From Rhizophagus clarus (lineage: Eukaryota; Glomeromycota; Glomeromycetes; Glomerales; Glomeraceae): a stretch of DNA of 64,000 bases. Position 1 is the first letter of the stretch, and each line of letters starts with the position of its first letter. This document shows positions 32,144 to 44,299 of the stretch, piece by piece. Location: assembly GCA_015698045.1 (NCBI GenBank), contig BLAL01000285.1:744001-808000 (forward strand), in the 5' to 3' direction. The translations under genes and the position numbers were made by a program. The notes under the pieces are model-generated. The model was given only the letters and a program-made list of their open reading frames with translations, had not been told where the DNA came from and made no database searches.

Positions 32144-33160
32144 GAGGATCAGGTAATGATATGTGTTTTAAACTTCAGATACAATTTATTTCAATTTCAT
32201 TTAAAGTTTAATAACCAAGAACTTTGAAAACTTTATGATTATGATACAAGTATACAGTGCACTACATCAAATTATGATTATATATTTATTTTTATATAAG
32301 TTAACAAATGTTTTTTTTTTTATTTCATGACAGGCTATTTTAAATGACAAACTGAATTTGATATTAATCAATCACTTGTAGTAAAGGATATAATTTCACT
32401 TTGATTATATAAAGCATGAAAGTTATAAATTGAATCATGATTTTAGATAAGAGTTACATACTACATAAAGACTCTTTATGCAAGAGAGGTACGATTATAT
32501 AAATGTGAATAATTTAATATTTTTAATTTGCAAAATTATTATAAGGAATTCATAAGAAGCTACTAACTTAATAATGTGGAAAACTGTAAAATTCACAATA
32601 AGTGTTATCCAATCAACTAATAAAAGGGGTAAAAGGATTTTTTGTGGTAAAATTAATAAGTGGAAAGACAAGATTTTAAACGAAAAGAGATCGAAAAGAA
32701 AAGTTCTGTTATCGTATAATTTTTGAGAATTTAATATTGTCATTACTAACAACTTTAGATACGACTAACGTTTATAAATATTATTTGTGACTAGAAAATA
32801 TGAATTGGCAAAAAAAAATATTTTTAACGTTTCCATCTAAATATATGAATATACTTTTATCATTTCAAATAGGTAATAAATCGACACTGAATATTTACGC
32901 ATTATGCAGTAAATACCTGAACTTTTTGGATTGGCTGATTGGTTGTGTAAAAATAAATAAATAACTCTTTTTGTAGTTGCCGCTCATTAACAAAAATATC
33001 TTTTGATTTAATTCATTTTATGAATTCTACAAATAATTCTCTTATTTTGGAAAAGTAAGAATTATGATTTTTTCTTTAATACGTACATAATATATTCTAC
33101 TGAGACGTAACTTAACTCGCTGGTTTAAAAACCAGTTTCAGAAAAATTATTTAAGTAAAT
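32144..33160. other. Intergenic: duplicated kinase flank
   Basis: The spacer between the two tandem kinase copies is AT-rich. Its right part, from about 32745, aligns with 30105-30680 upstream of the intact kinase, marking the left limit of the duplicated unit. The short minus-strand open frame at 32495-32752 shows no coding features. Confidence 0.5.
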
Positions 33161-34553
33161 ATGGCGAACGTATAACGGAATGTGGCAAAGCGTTTATTAA
33201 TAAAATTTTATCTTATTGTAAGCCATGCAACTCGTAACATTTCCGTGATAACTTTGCCAACTGGACCAGTGGTGATTTGAATATCGATGAATTAATTCAA
33301 AGTTCACAACTCAACGCAACTTCTAGATCTAGATTAATTGAATTTCAAATCTTGAAAATGTTGAATTTGTTGTCATGGTGGATTTGGAAGTGTATATAAA
33401 GCCGTTTGGAAATATGGTCCTATTGAAAACCTTTTTGGAATATCAACGAATCCAAATGGAATAGGCGTAACATATATACTGTATTCCGAAATGCGACTAA
33501 TGTGAGTTCAGGGTCCTTGAATGTGGTATACAATTTAAACAACTACTTTGTAAATTAGATGAATATTTATACAATCTAATATTATATTATAGGTCAAAAA
33601 TAACTTGTTATTTAATTCCAGACTTTGTATCAGAATTTATGGAGTGGCCCGTGATCCTAAAAGTGGAGAATATGCAATTGTCACTGAATTCCAAAATAAT
33701 GGCAATATGAGGGAATTAATTAAAAAAACTACAGTGTCCTGAATTGGAGATATATTGTTAATATGATTCACGATATCAGTGATTGCTTGCGTGCCTTTCA
33801 TCGTAGAGAATATTGCCATAGAGATTTCCACAGTGGTAACATCTTGAATAACTTTGGATAAGTTTGACTCAAATAGGTTAGTGATTTCAGATTTTGGCTT
33901 GTGTTGTCCTGCAGATCAAATTTCTGCGGATAAGACATTGTATGGCGTGTCGCACCAGAAGTTTCACGTATACCAAAGCGGCAGATATTTATGGATTTGG
34001 GATGGTAATGTTAGAATTAATCAGTGGGGAAGCACCTTTTGTCGATAGAGATTATGACTTGCATTTAGCATTGGATATTTGCAAGGAAAACGTCCGATAA
34101 TTCCAGAATATACACCTGAGTCATATTCTGCTTCAATGAAACGTTGCTGGGATCTTATTCCTACCGACCGCTCGACAAGTTATGGATTGATTAAGCAAAT
34201 TGGAGATTGGGAAAAAAATTATATGTAAATCTAAACTTATAAATAGATAGTCAGTTTGCAATGAAACTAGAAGAAGAATTTAGCCAGGAACGGGAAGATA
34301 GATAGAAAGCACGGTTAGCAGAATTAGCCATGAACCCATATCCTCTGAAAAAAATCACATAACATGCTTACCAGTAAACAACTTGGCTATTCCAAAAAAG
34401 CTCACTCAACTACTTGAAGCCAAGGATGTTGAAATAAAACAAATGATAATAGTAAGTTTATACTTTTACAACTTTTTGCAAATAAGTTGTAATTCAACAT
34501 GTTTTACTATTAATAGCATACTACACTCGGCAATTTGACATGTCTCTTTAGGA
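33161..34553 (+). pseudogene. Decayed duplicate of the zinc-ribbon kinase
   Basis: Collinear with 30684-32143 throughout, including the intron position (about 33530-33593) and the last-exon words at 34519-34552. The start codon is followed within five codons by a stop. The first Cys pair is lost, and 'CNS' is followed by a stop at about 33235. Multiple small indels break the kinase domain, for example after 'SDFGLCCPADQISADK' at about 33940. No reading frame spans the domain. It is a tandem duplication product under no constraint. Confidence 0.9.
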
Positions 34554-35820
34554 GGATTAAGTAATAAAGTTTAATACTAAACAAGTATACAGTGCACTAT
34601 GTCAATCTCATTCCAAGATTATATATTAGGTGCATTTTTTATGTAAATTAACAAATACGATAATAAAGTCGCAACATTAATAAATAAATGAATAAATAAA
34701 ATACGATAGTAAATTTATATTGTACGTTTTAACTCGAAAAGGAGCATGATATCATAGAATTAGTGTAAAATTTCAACGGAGTCGGGCATGCGATGATGAT
34801 TTTTTCTCTTTGTAAGCGAGATGCTTCATAAAAATCATTTTTTAGTATGTAAATATTATCAAAGATTAATAAATTTTAAAAACACATTTTATTATTTATG
34901 CGTTTTAGATTGTTCGATATAACAATCTGAATTATTTTAGTTCGTTGTAACGAGAATACAACATTTAATAATTTGGTATTTAAAAGCATTTTTCTATCTC
35001 TAATACTGTTATATTTAATCAAAAACATAATGCGTAAGTCAAGTAAAAAGACAAATGATTATTCATGATATAATAAGAAATAAACTGTTTTATCTGTCAT
35101 TAATAATCAGAATTGTCTTTATTGTTCTCTTGGATACTAAAGAAACAAAAGTGATAATTTCGTTCATGCGTGTAGGTTTTATCTTTACAAGTGCTAACTT
35201 TAGTTTCTGATACAATAGTTTTATGTATTATTACGTTATTAAAAAAAATTGGTATTAGCAAAATTATGGTTTTTTTATAAATTTACAAAATTCCAATATA
35301 TTAAAATAAAAATTTACCATTGATCCGTCTCAGACTTTAATAATAAGAAATTATTGTAGGATGCCAAGAAAGGTCGACTGACATTTTAAGATATTTGATT
35401 GTTGGCCGGGAATTTAAATTTAAAAACATTAGCTGTTAGTTTTGGCAAGCATTAAATACTACTGAATTAGACGGTAATCAATAATTTCATCAAATATAAA
35501 GCATTCATGCACACAACAAATTTCATTTTAATTCTTCTATTTAGTAATGTTGTTAATAATCAATAAATCAAATTTAACAAGCGATAAACAACTGTAGAAT
35601 TTATGACCACATTTTATTTATTTTATTTTATTTTATTTTTATTTTTTATTTATTATTTATTATTTTTTTTTACAGTATCACGCATCTCAGTTCAGTTACT
35701 ATTACAATTACTCTACCTTAAACTAATATAATAGATTTTTTTTGGCACAGTTTAGATAAAATATTAAATACACATGTAATGTATATTAAAAAAATTCTAA
35801 TTCTATTCGAATAAAAAAGT
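34554..35820. other. Intergenic spacer
   Basis: AT-rich spacer between the kinase pseudogene and the 3' end of kinase-Sel1 copy 3, with an ATTTT-type simple repeat at about 35609-35669. Around 34570-34680 it still resembles the flank of the intact zinc-ribbon kinase (shared TATACAGTGCACTA), marking the right limit of that duplication. No gene is supported. Confidence 0.45.
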
Positions 35821-38656
35821 CTAATAATATATGATCGAATTCCTTAGATTTTCTAATTTACTTTGAGCGTCTTGATATCCTTGATCAGCAGATTTCTCAT
35901 ACCAGTAAATTGCTTGATTTATATCTTTTCCAATTCCCTTTCCATATTCATACATAACAGCAGTATTATATTGAGCTAAACTGTTTCCCAAATTTGCTGC
36001 CTTGCGATATAATTTAAAAGCTTCGCTATAATCTTTCTCAACACCTATTCCATCTTCATACATGATAGCAAGGTTATATTGAGCTAAATTATTTCCTAAA
36101 TTTGCTGCCCGTTGATAAAATTTAAATGCTTTTCTCTTATTAATATTAGTTCCAATACCATTGTTATAACAATAACCTAGCATCATTATTCCATCAGAAT
36201 TTCCACCTTCGGCTGATTGTTTAAATAATTCAAAAGCTTTGTCATAATCTTTATAAACTCCATTTCCATTCTGGTACATAAGAGCAAGATTATATTGGGC
36301 GCTATTATTTCCTAAATTTGCCGCTTGTTGATATAATTCTATTGCTTTTTGTTTATTAATAGTAATTCCAATTCCAAAATTATAAAAATAACCGGTTTTT
36401 AAAAATCCAGATGCACAACCCAAATTGGCTATTTTTTCGTAATATTTAAAAGCTAACTTTTCATCTTTCCCAACTCCACGACCAGTCTCGTAACATAATC
36501 CAACATAAAATTGTGCTAATGTATGACCTAGCTTTGATGCATTAATAAATAAATCAAATGCTTTCTTATTATCCTCATTTGTTTCAATTCCTAAATAATT
36601 AAAATATCCAAGTAAGAACATATTATCTGAATTATTTTGATTAATTAATAACCAATTATAAATTTCTTGTGAATTTATATTATTTTCATTAAAATAATCG
36701 AAAATATTTTTAATATTTATGCAATCTCTTCCTTCATTAGTTATTTTGAAAATATAATTTATTATATCGTTAATTATTATACTTGGATTTTTTTCAGATG
36801 AAGTAACTTTTTTCATTGTAGATATAATTTCATTTGTATTCATTATATCAAAATTTTGAATGACTTGAGACATTACCCCATGTAATGAATTATCGGCATT
36901 TGAAAATACTTTTGTTTTTGTTATATTATTTTCTTGTGAACCAAATTTATTTATGATTTCATTTGTATTCATTGTATCTAAATCTTGAATGACTTGAGAC
37001 ATTTCCCCATGTAAAGAATTATCAGTGTTTGAAAATATGTTTGTTTTGGTTATAATTTTTTCTTGTGAACCAAATTTATTTATGATTTCATCTGTATTCA
37101 TTGTATCGAAATCTTGAATGACCTGAGACATTTCTCCATGTAATGAATTATCAGTGTTTGAAAGTATGTTTGTTTTGGTTATAATTTTTTCTCGCGAACC
37201 AAATTTATTTATAATTTCATTTGTATTCATTTTATCAAAATTTTGAATAACTTGAGACATTTCTCCATGTAATGAATTATCAGAAGAATTATCAGTATTT
37301 GAAAAAGTATTGATATTATTAGTTGAACTTTCAATCGCTGATATTGTTTGAGGATTTATTCCTGTTTGATTGTTTCCCGTTATTTTGATTGTTTTTGTTA
37401 TAATTTCTTTTAATCTTTCTACTACTTGATTTATGGTTGGACGTTTATCTGGTTCTCCATCCCAACATTCTAATAATAAATAATATAATTAACGAGTCTG
37501 TTAGATTATATTTTATTAAAAATATTACATACCAGTATAAATTTTTATATAATCTTCAGGTGTATTAGGGATAGGTTCTTCCCTACGACCCTGTGAAATT
37601 TCTATAGCCAAATCAATGTCATATTGTTCACCTTCGGTATAAAAAGGAGGTTGACCATTAGAAATCTCCCAGAATAATACACCAACACTATAAATATCAC
37701 TTTTTTCATTTAACGAGAATATTTGTGAGTTTTTATTCTTTCTTCCTCCACCAAATTTTTTTGGATCAACGTAAGGAATAATTCCAAAAAGTTGCGTTTT
37801 TGTGTTAGATGATGATTTAATTCTCTTTGATAACCCAAAGTCGGATAACTTGACAGTATTTTGATGGATCAATACATTACCAGAGTGCTATAAATATGTT
37901 ACGATGTTAAAACACATGAAAAAATTTCCTATAATAGATACTTTATAATTAATAAAATAAATTACCAAATCACGATGCACAATTCCTTCATTATGTAAAC
38001 ACGACACGGCACAAGCTAATTGATACGCCAAGTTGTATTTGTCGTGCCATGTAAGTCTATTGTAATTTTTCTTTAGATAACTATTAAGAGGACCGGAATC
38101 AGCGTATTCCATTACTAGTAAATAATTTTTTGATCCATCAATTTGATTTTCTAATTATGAAACATATAATAATTTAAATTGCGTGTTTGCAAAGTTATAT
38201 ATAACCTTGAATGATATTGTTTGAATTTTTATCATACCTGGGTCAAATTGTGCAACTCCATAAAATTTGATTATGTTATCATGAAATTGTATATCACGTT
38301 GAAGTTTAAGCTGGAATAAATATTATATATATACATATATAATTTAAATTTAATGAAAAACATATTAATTATATTATGCATATTATGAATATGGAAATGT
38401 TATAATAAACAAATTTCATAATTAATACCTCATGAACAATTTCTCTCGCAGTGATATCATCAAAGTTAAAAAAAGATTTCAACGCCAAATATTGTTCCGA
38501 ATTTTTCCAATTCGCACGATAAACTTTTCCAAATCCTCCAGTACCAATTTTTTGAATATTATTAAAATTTTTATATTCATAAAATTTATAATATCCTTTA
38601 GAAATAGCTTCTTCAATCCAGTTAATCGATTCATTTATATTTTTTGTGTTTTGCAT
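35821..38656 (-). CDS. Kinase-Sel1 paralogue 3 (intact)
   Basis: The exons are 38429-38656, 38238-38310, 37966-38150, 37533-37887 and 35821-37469. They join in frame to 829 aa. The kinase domain covers roughly residues 25-310, with Gly-rich 'GTGGFGKVYRA', Lys in 'LALKSFF', 'GIVHRDL' plus 'HSGN' at the exon 3/4 junction, 'LSDFGLSKR' and 'PDKRPTINQ'. The linker (about residues 330-470) holds four tandem 43-residue units, each with a 'SLHGEMSQVIQNFDKMNT'-like core. The C-terminal part has a 'YDWLL/YNWLL' capping segment and then eight or so Sel1-like repeats, ending 'AIYWYEKSADQGYQDAQ'. Sel1 repeats form curved helical scaffolds for protein binding. An active kinase is expected. Ligand and pathway are unknown. 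Confidence 0.9.
36839..37300 (-). repeat. 129-bp tandem linker repeat in paralogue 3
   Basis: Four tandem units of 129 bp (43 codons), marked by plus-strand TGAGACATT at about 36864, 36993, 37122 and 37253. The protein core Ser-Leu-His-Gly-Glu-Met-Ser-Gln recurs once to twice in the other paralogues but is expanded only here. The units are less than perfectly identical, so the expansion is not brand new. Confidence 0.85.
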
Positions 38657-39693
38657 TTTTTAATAATTTTTTTTTATTATAACGGATAAATTGTAAAAAG
38701 TAGAAAAAAATAACGGATAATTTCTAATTTATTGTTTATTTATTTATTTATTTTTTTTTATTTTTATATTAATATTAATGTTGTACAAATAAATACACAA
38801 CAACAAAAGTAGCACAAACAAAATATCATATGATTTGTACGATAATTCCATTTTTGTATATCTAGTTTTCAGGTGCTCATCATTGATTCACAAATAAACT
38901 TATTAGCAATCATTGGAATTGATATTGAGACTGAAATTATAAAAACTAGTGTATCATAATTTCAATCGTTTCTTTACAAAAAGAATAAAGAGGCCAATTT
39001 TAATTATAAATATATGCGTACTTTATTTGCTGGTTCGAATTTTAAATAATGTGACGTGTAATCCAGGTATAATAAAGCATTTGTGGGAGAAATTTAATAT
39101 TTTTTAAGGAAGTGCGAAGAAAGTTTAACATATCTTTAATACTATTAATACATGTATAAAAGTCAATCTATATAAATTCAGAAAGAACTTGATTTTACTT
39201 GGAAAGGATGATAAACGATGATCTTATCACGTTATTTTATGTTAGCATCCAGAAAGAGGGGTGTCTAAGTGATTTACCAGGTATGATCGTATTTACTTCG
39301 GTAAACACTGAGACAGAAGGGCAATAGTCAAATATTATATCAATTATTGCAATAAATACTGAAATATAAAAAGAATTACGCGAATATTTCATTAATATTT
39401 TATATTACTTGCTTAATTTATAAATGTAACAATTATTTAAACTTTAAATTCATTCAATATTCATTTCACCAAAGGTTACTAAATCCATTTTAATATAAAG
39501 TGCAATTGTAGTAATGTAACTTGGATTTTTTATTACTCATATTATACTCAGCGGATTAAAAACCTAAGAATATTTCGTCAACAATTGCATGATTTAGTAT
39601 ATCGTTTTTACACCTATTATTTAACACATTTTCTTTTATTTTAAAAAAAATAAGTCTATACATTGATTGAAAAGTTTTCAAATAAAATTATAT
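38657..39693. other. Intergenic: promoter of paralogue 3
   Basis: AT-rich spacer with a TTTA-type microsatellite at about 38736-38766. It holds the promoter of copy 3 at its left end and the 3' flank of the Sel1 relic at its right end. No coding evidence. Confidence 0.45.
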
Positions 39694-40245
39694 AATTTAT
39701 TTTCCTAATTTCTCTAATCTATTCTGAGCATTTTGATTTCCTTGTTTGGCAGATTTCTCATATCAATATATTACTTGATTTATATCTCTTTGAATTCCTT
39801 TTCCAAATTCATACATAACAGCAAGATTATGTTGAGCACTACTACTTCCTGAATTTGCTGTCATGTTATATAGCTCAAAAGCCTTGTCATAATCTTTATC
39901 AACAACTATTCCATTTTCATACATGATACCAAGATTATATTGAGATATTCTATGTCCTAGATTTGCCGACTGTTGATGGAATTCAAATGCTTTTTTCTTA
40001 TTAGTTAACATCAGTTCCAATACCATTATAGTAACAATAACCTAACATCATAATTCCATCTAAATTTCCTCCTTTAGCTGATTGTTTGTCCAAATCTTAC
40101 TCAACTCCTTTTCCGGTTTGATACATAAGAGCAAGATTATATAGAGCATTACTATTTCTTGAATTTGCCGCCCTATGAAATAACTCAAAAGCTTTATTAT
40201 AATCTTTATCAATACCATCTCCACCATTATACATATATGCTAAAT
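39694..40245 (-). pseudogene. Sel1-repeat relic
   Basis: A C-terminal fragment of a kinase-Sel1 gene in the same orientation as its neighbours. Readable Sel1 pieces include 'KAFEFHQQSANLG' and 'GIVVDKDYDKAFELYN', with a stop in the last repeat (TAT ATT GAT-type change near 39762) and frameshifts near 40017 and 40085. It is cut off at about 40245, where unrelated AT-rich minisatellite sequence begins. No kinase part is present. Confidence 0.85.
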
Positions 40246-40269
40246 TTTTTAGATCCAATAAAATAAATG

Positions 40270-40800
40270 TTAGAATGGTGGGGTTTCAATTTTTTTATGA
40301 AAAAATGACGTTTCGGCACTTTTGTTATATTACTTTATGTAAAAAATACCAAAAAGACATTTTTTAAATTTATTTTATGAAAAAAAATGCCGAAATGTCG
40401 TTTTTTGCAAATTATTTATGAAAAAATACCGTTTTAACATTGTTTTTCATATTATTTATGAATAAAAAATGCCAAATGACGGGGTTTTCATTTTATTTTA
40501 TAAAAAACGTCGAAATGGCATTTTACTTTATAAAAAAAGCTAGAACGACATTTTTTCAAATTATTTTTATGAAAAAGTGCTTCTGAGAGGGTGTTTTTTT
40601 CAAATTTATTTGCGAAAAATGCCGTTTAATCATTTTTTTCATATTACCTTATAAAAAAGAATAAAACATCTTTCCATACTATTTATTTTATGAAAAAATG
40701 TCATTTTAGCACTTTTTTTTCATATTAATTATATATTAAAAAAATGCCTTTTCGGCTAGTTTTCATATTATTTTATAAAAAGATGCTAAATAACATTTAT
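40270..40800. repeat. Degenerate AT-rich minisatellite
   Basis: About twelve diverged units of roughly 40-50 bp, each with the pattern TTTATGAAAAAATGCC, then GAAATGTCGTTTTTTC and CATATTATT. The units vary in length and sequence, so this is an old tandem array. It begins at the break of a Sel1 relic and ends before a GGACCGG-rich island. Confidence 0.75.
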
Positions 40801-40893
40801 GAATCATTTTGGTCATTCGAGTCGAGCAGGTTACCCGACTCAATCTGATCTGACTTGAGCTCTAAAATAAAAACACTTTCAGGTCAAACAAAA

Positions 40894-40976
40894 TCGGTCC
40901 AGTCCCGCCGGTCCAGTCCGGTCCTGGCTGAAAGTCCGGTCTTTTGGGACCGGACCGGACCGGACTAGTCCAACCA
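40894..40976. mobile_element. GGACCGG-rich palindromic island
   Basis: A short GC-rich stretch built from CCGGTCC and its complement (AATCGGTCCAGTCC at the left; ACCGGACCGGACCGGAC at the right). Its right edge reads, in complement, GGTTGGACTAGTCCGG, reminiscent of hAT-type terminal repeats. It is probably a truncated non-autonomous element. Target duplication was not found. Confidence 0.35.
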
Positions 40977-41777
40977 TAAAAGTTATTATCTTGCAATAGT
41001 AAATCTCATTATTTTGGATGAAAATTTGGAACATGAAATCAATTTTATTATTCATTATTCTAATTTTATCGAAAAAATTTATTCATCTTTGTTTTACAAT
41101 TGATGAATCACATTTCTAATATATTTAATATATTGAGAGGGTTAAAGATATTAGAGTATTATTAACAAAATTTTATAATAATAATGTTAATAATTATAAA
41201 CGATATCAAATTTTAAATGATCAATTTTAAGAGTTTCACTCACAATTTAAAAGTTATTAATCTTTTTACGTGAAAAATTTTTATTGAAGGTTTGAAGGTT
41301 AAAAACAAGATTATGTTTATACAATTTATTGTGTGCTTTATATAATGGAAATCCTTGTTATACTGAAAGCTTGATTAAGGATTATAGGTAATTATACTAT
41401 ACATAAGCAATGTTATAATTCGGGAATTTTAATATACACTCAAATAAAATCGACTTAAATATTCGCGTAATTTTAGGCAGGAATTATAAAAAGTTATAAT
41501 TTCGGCCGGCTTCTACTATAAAGAAATCTTAATTATTTTTTTTTTTAGTTATATAGTAAATGTGGTATAATAATAACATTGACCTTACATACATACATAC
41601 ACCCATTGATTGTTTTTAGCTAACTACAACAAAGTAACATTCGTCACTAGGTTCATACGACTTTTATTGTACAGAAAAATTAAAGCGGGGTAACTGCAGA
41701 AAATAATTTATAATCATAAAATTACACACATATTATATAGATAAAAATATTATTGGGGTCAGTTACAATTACTTTAT
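40977..41777. other. Co-duplicated 3' flank of paralogue 4
   Basis: No gene. The sequence from about 40985 to 41440 is clearly similar to 23755-24165, the flank beyond paralogue 2. Shared words include AGTAAATCTCATTATTTTGG and ATCCTTGTTATACTGAAAG. It therefore belongs to the duplicated unit. Confidence 0.7.
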
Positions 41778-44299
41778 TTAAGCAAGTATACAACATAATT
41801 TGTTGCGATGAGGATTTTTTAGTTTCATTAATATTTTTAACTTGTTTTGATGATTTCTTAATTTTTCAGATTTGCTTTGAGCATCTTGATCTCCTTGTTC
41901 AGCAGATTTCTCGTACCAATAAATTGCCTGATTTATATTCTTTTTCATTCCTTGTCCATGTTCATACATAAGAGCGAGGTTATATTGAGCATTACTAAGC
42001 CCTGAATTTGCTGCCTTGTGATATAATTCAATTGCTTTTTCATAATCTATATCAACTCCTTGTCCATTTTCATACATATTAGCAAGATTATTTTGAGCAT
42101 CACTATGTCCTGAATTTGCTGCCTTGTGATATAATTCAATTGCTTTTTCATAATCTTTATCAACTCCTTCTCCATTTTTATACATGAGAGCAAGATTAAA
42201 TTGAGCAGAACTATATCCTGAATTTGCTGCCTTGTGATATAATTCAATTGCTTTTTCATAATCTTTATCAACTCCTTCTCCATTTTGATACATGAGAGCA
42301 AGATTAAATTGAGCAACACAAAGTCCTGAAATTGCTGCTTTGTAGTATAATTCAATTGCTTTTTCATAATCTTTATCAACTCCTACTCCATTTTTATACA
42401 TAAGAGCAAGATTAAATTGAGCACCACAATTTCCTGAATTTGCTGCTTGTTGGTACAATTCGACCGCTTTGTTCTTATTAACCATAGTTCCAATACCATA
42501 TTCATAACAATATCCAAATCTTAATAAACCTAATGTATAACCCATATCGACTATTTTTTCAAAATAATTAAAAGCTAACTTTTCATCTTTTACAGTTCCA
42601 TGGCCTAATTGATAACATATCCCAACATAAAATTGTGCCAATGTATGATTTTGTTCTGATGCATTAATAAACAAATCAAATGATTTTTTATTATCTTCAC
42701 TTGTTTCAATTCCTAAATAATTAAAATATCCAAATAAGAATATAGAATCTGAATTATTTTGATTAATTAATAACCAATCATAAATTTCTCGTGAGTTTAT
42801 ATTATTATTATTAAAATAATCAAGAATGTTTTTAAGATCTTTGATTAATGTAGACTCTTTTCCTTCATTAAGTATTTTGTAAATATAATTTACTATATCA
42901 TGTATAATTTGAGACATCTTTCCATGTAATGAATTATCAGTGTTTGAAAAAGTATCAACATTGGTTGGATTAAAATTTTGTCCATCTGTTGATGTTGATT
43001 GAAGATTTAATCCTGCTTGATGATTTTTTGTTGTAAAGTTCATTTTTGTTATAATTTCTTTTAATTTTCCCACTACTTGATTGATGGTTGGACGTTTATC
43101 TGGTTCTCCATTCCAACATTCTAAAAAAAAGCATATAATAGTATAAAATAATAAAAATAATGAATTTAATGAATTTGCTGGTTTTTTTTATCAAAAGACA
43201 TTACATACCAGTATAAATTTTAATGTAATCTTCAGGTGTGTCAGGAATAGGATCTTCCCTTTGACCTCGTAAGATTTCTATAGCTAAATCAAGATCATAT
43301 TTTTTACCTTCGGCATAAAAAGGAGGTTGACCACTAGAAATCTCCCAGAATAATACACCAACACTATAAACGTCACTTTTTTCATTTAATAAATAAACTT
43401 GTGTCGTGTTTTTATTCTTTATTCGTTCACCAAATTTTTTTGGATCAACGTAAGGAATTATTCCAAAACTTTCCGTTCCTATGTTAGATGATGTTTCAAT
43501 TCTCTTTGATAACCCAAAATCAGATATTTTGATAGTATTTTGGTGTACCAACACATTACCAGAGTGCTATAAAACATACATATTATGACGTTAAAAATAT
43601 GAAGCCATTTTTTTATATTTTAATAAATAAAATTACCAAATCGCGATGCACAATTCCTTCGTTATGTAAACACGACACAGCACAGGCTAATTGATACGCC
43701 AAGTTGTACTTATTGTTCCAAGTAAGATTAATGAAATTTTCTTTTAAATAAGTTTTAAGAGAACCAGAATCAGCGTACTCCATTACTAGTAAAAAATTTT
43801 TTGATTTGGAGTTTTGATTTTCTGACGATGAATAAAAAAGAATAACCATTTATTATTAAATTTATATGAATTTGAATAATGTTGTTGAATGTTTTATCAT
43901 ATAGTACCTGGATCAAATTGTGCAATTCCGTAAAATTTAATAATGTTATTATGAAATTGTATATCACGTTGAAATTTAAGCTAAAATATAAATATTATAA
44001 ATTTAGAATTAATGATTTTTTTTTTATTCGAATATTAAAATATTATATCGTAATACTTTTATAATTTATACCTCATGAACGATTTCTTTCATAATAACAT
44101 CATCAAGATTAAAAAAGGATTTTAATACCAAATATTGCTCCGAATCTTTCCAATTTGCACGATAAACTTTTCCAAATCCTCCAGCCCCAATTTTTTGAAT
44201 ATTATTAAAATGTTCATGTTCATAAAATTTATAAAACTCTTTAGAAACAGCTTCTTCGATCCAGTTAATCCATTCGTTTGTAGTTTTGGTTCTTTGCAT
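41778..44299 (-). CDS. Kinase-Sel1 paralogue 4 (intact)
   Basis: The exons are 44072-44299, 43908-43980, 43637-43821, 43209-43566 and 41778-43120, in frame to 728 aa. Kinase landmarks are 'GAGGFGKVYRA', Lys in 'LVLKSFF', 'GIVHRDL' with 'HSGNVLVHQN', 'ISDFGLSKR' and 'VDPKKFG'; 'WEISSGQPPF' and 'PDKRPTINQVV' complete the set. The linker is short, with a single 'SLHGKMSQ' motif running directly into the helical cap ('YDWLLINQNNSDS'). Eight or nine Sel1-like repeats follow, five of them near-identical 36-residue 'VDKDYEKAIELY' units. It ends with a Lys/Asn-rich tail. All catalytic residues are present. Biological role is unknown. Confidence 0.9.

Noticed and set aside
42047..42379. 110-codon minus-strand frame in paralogue 4
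   Set aside because: The same shifted-frame artefact of the Sel1 repeats.
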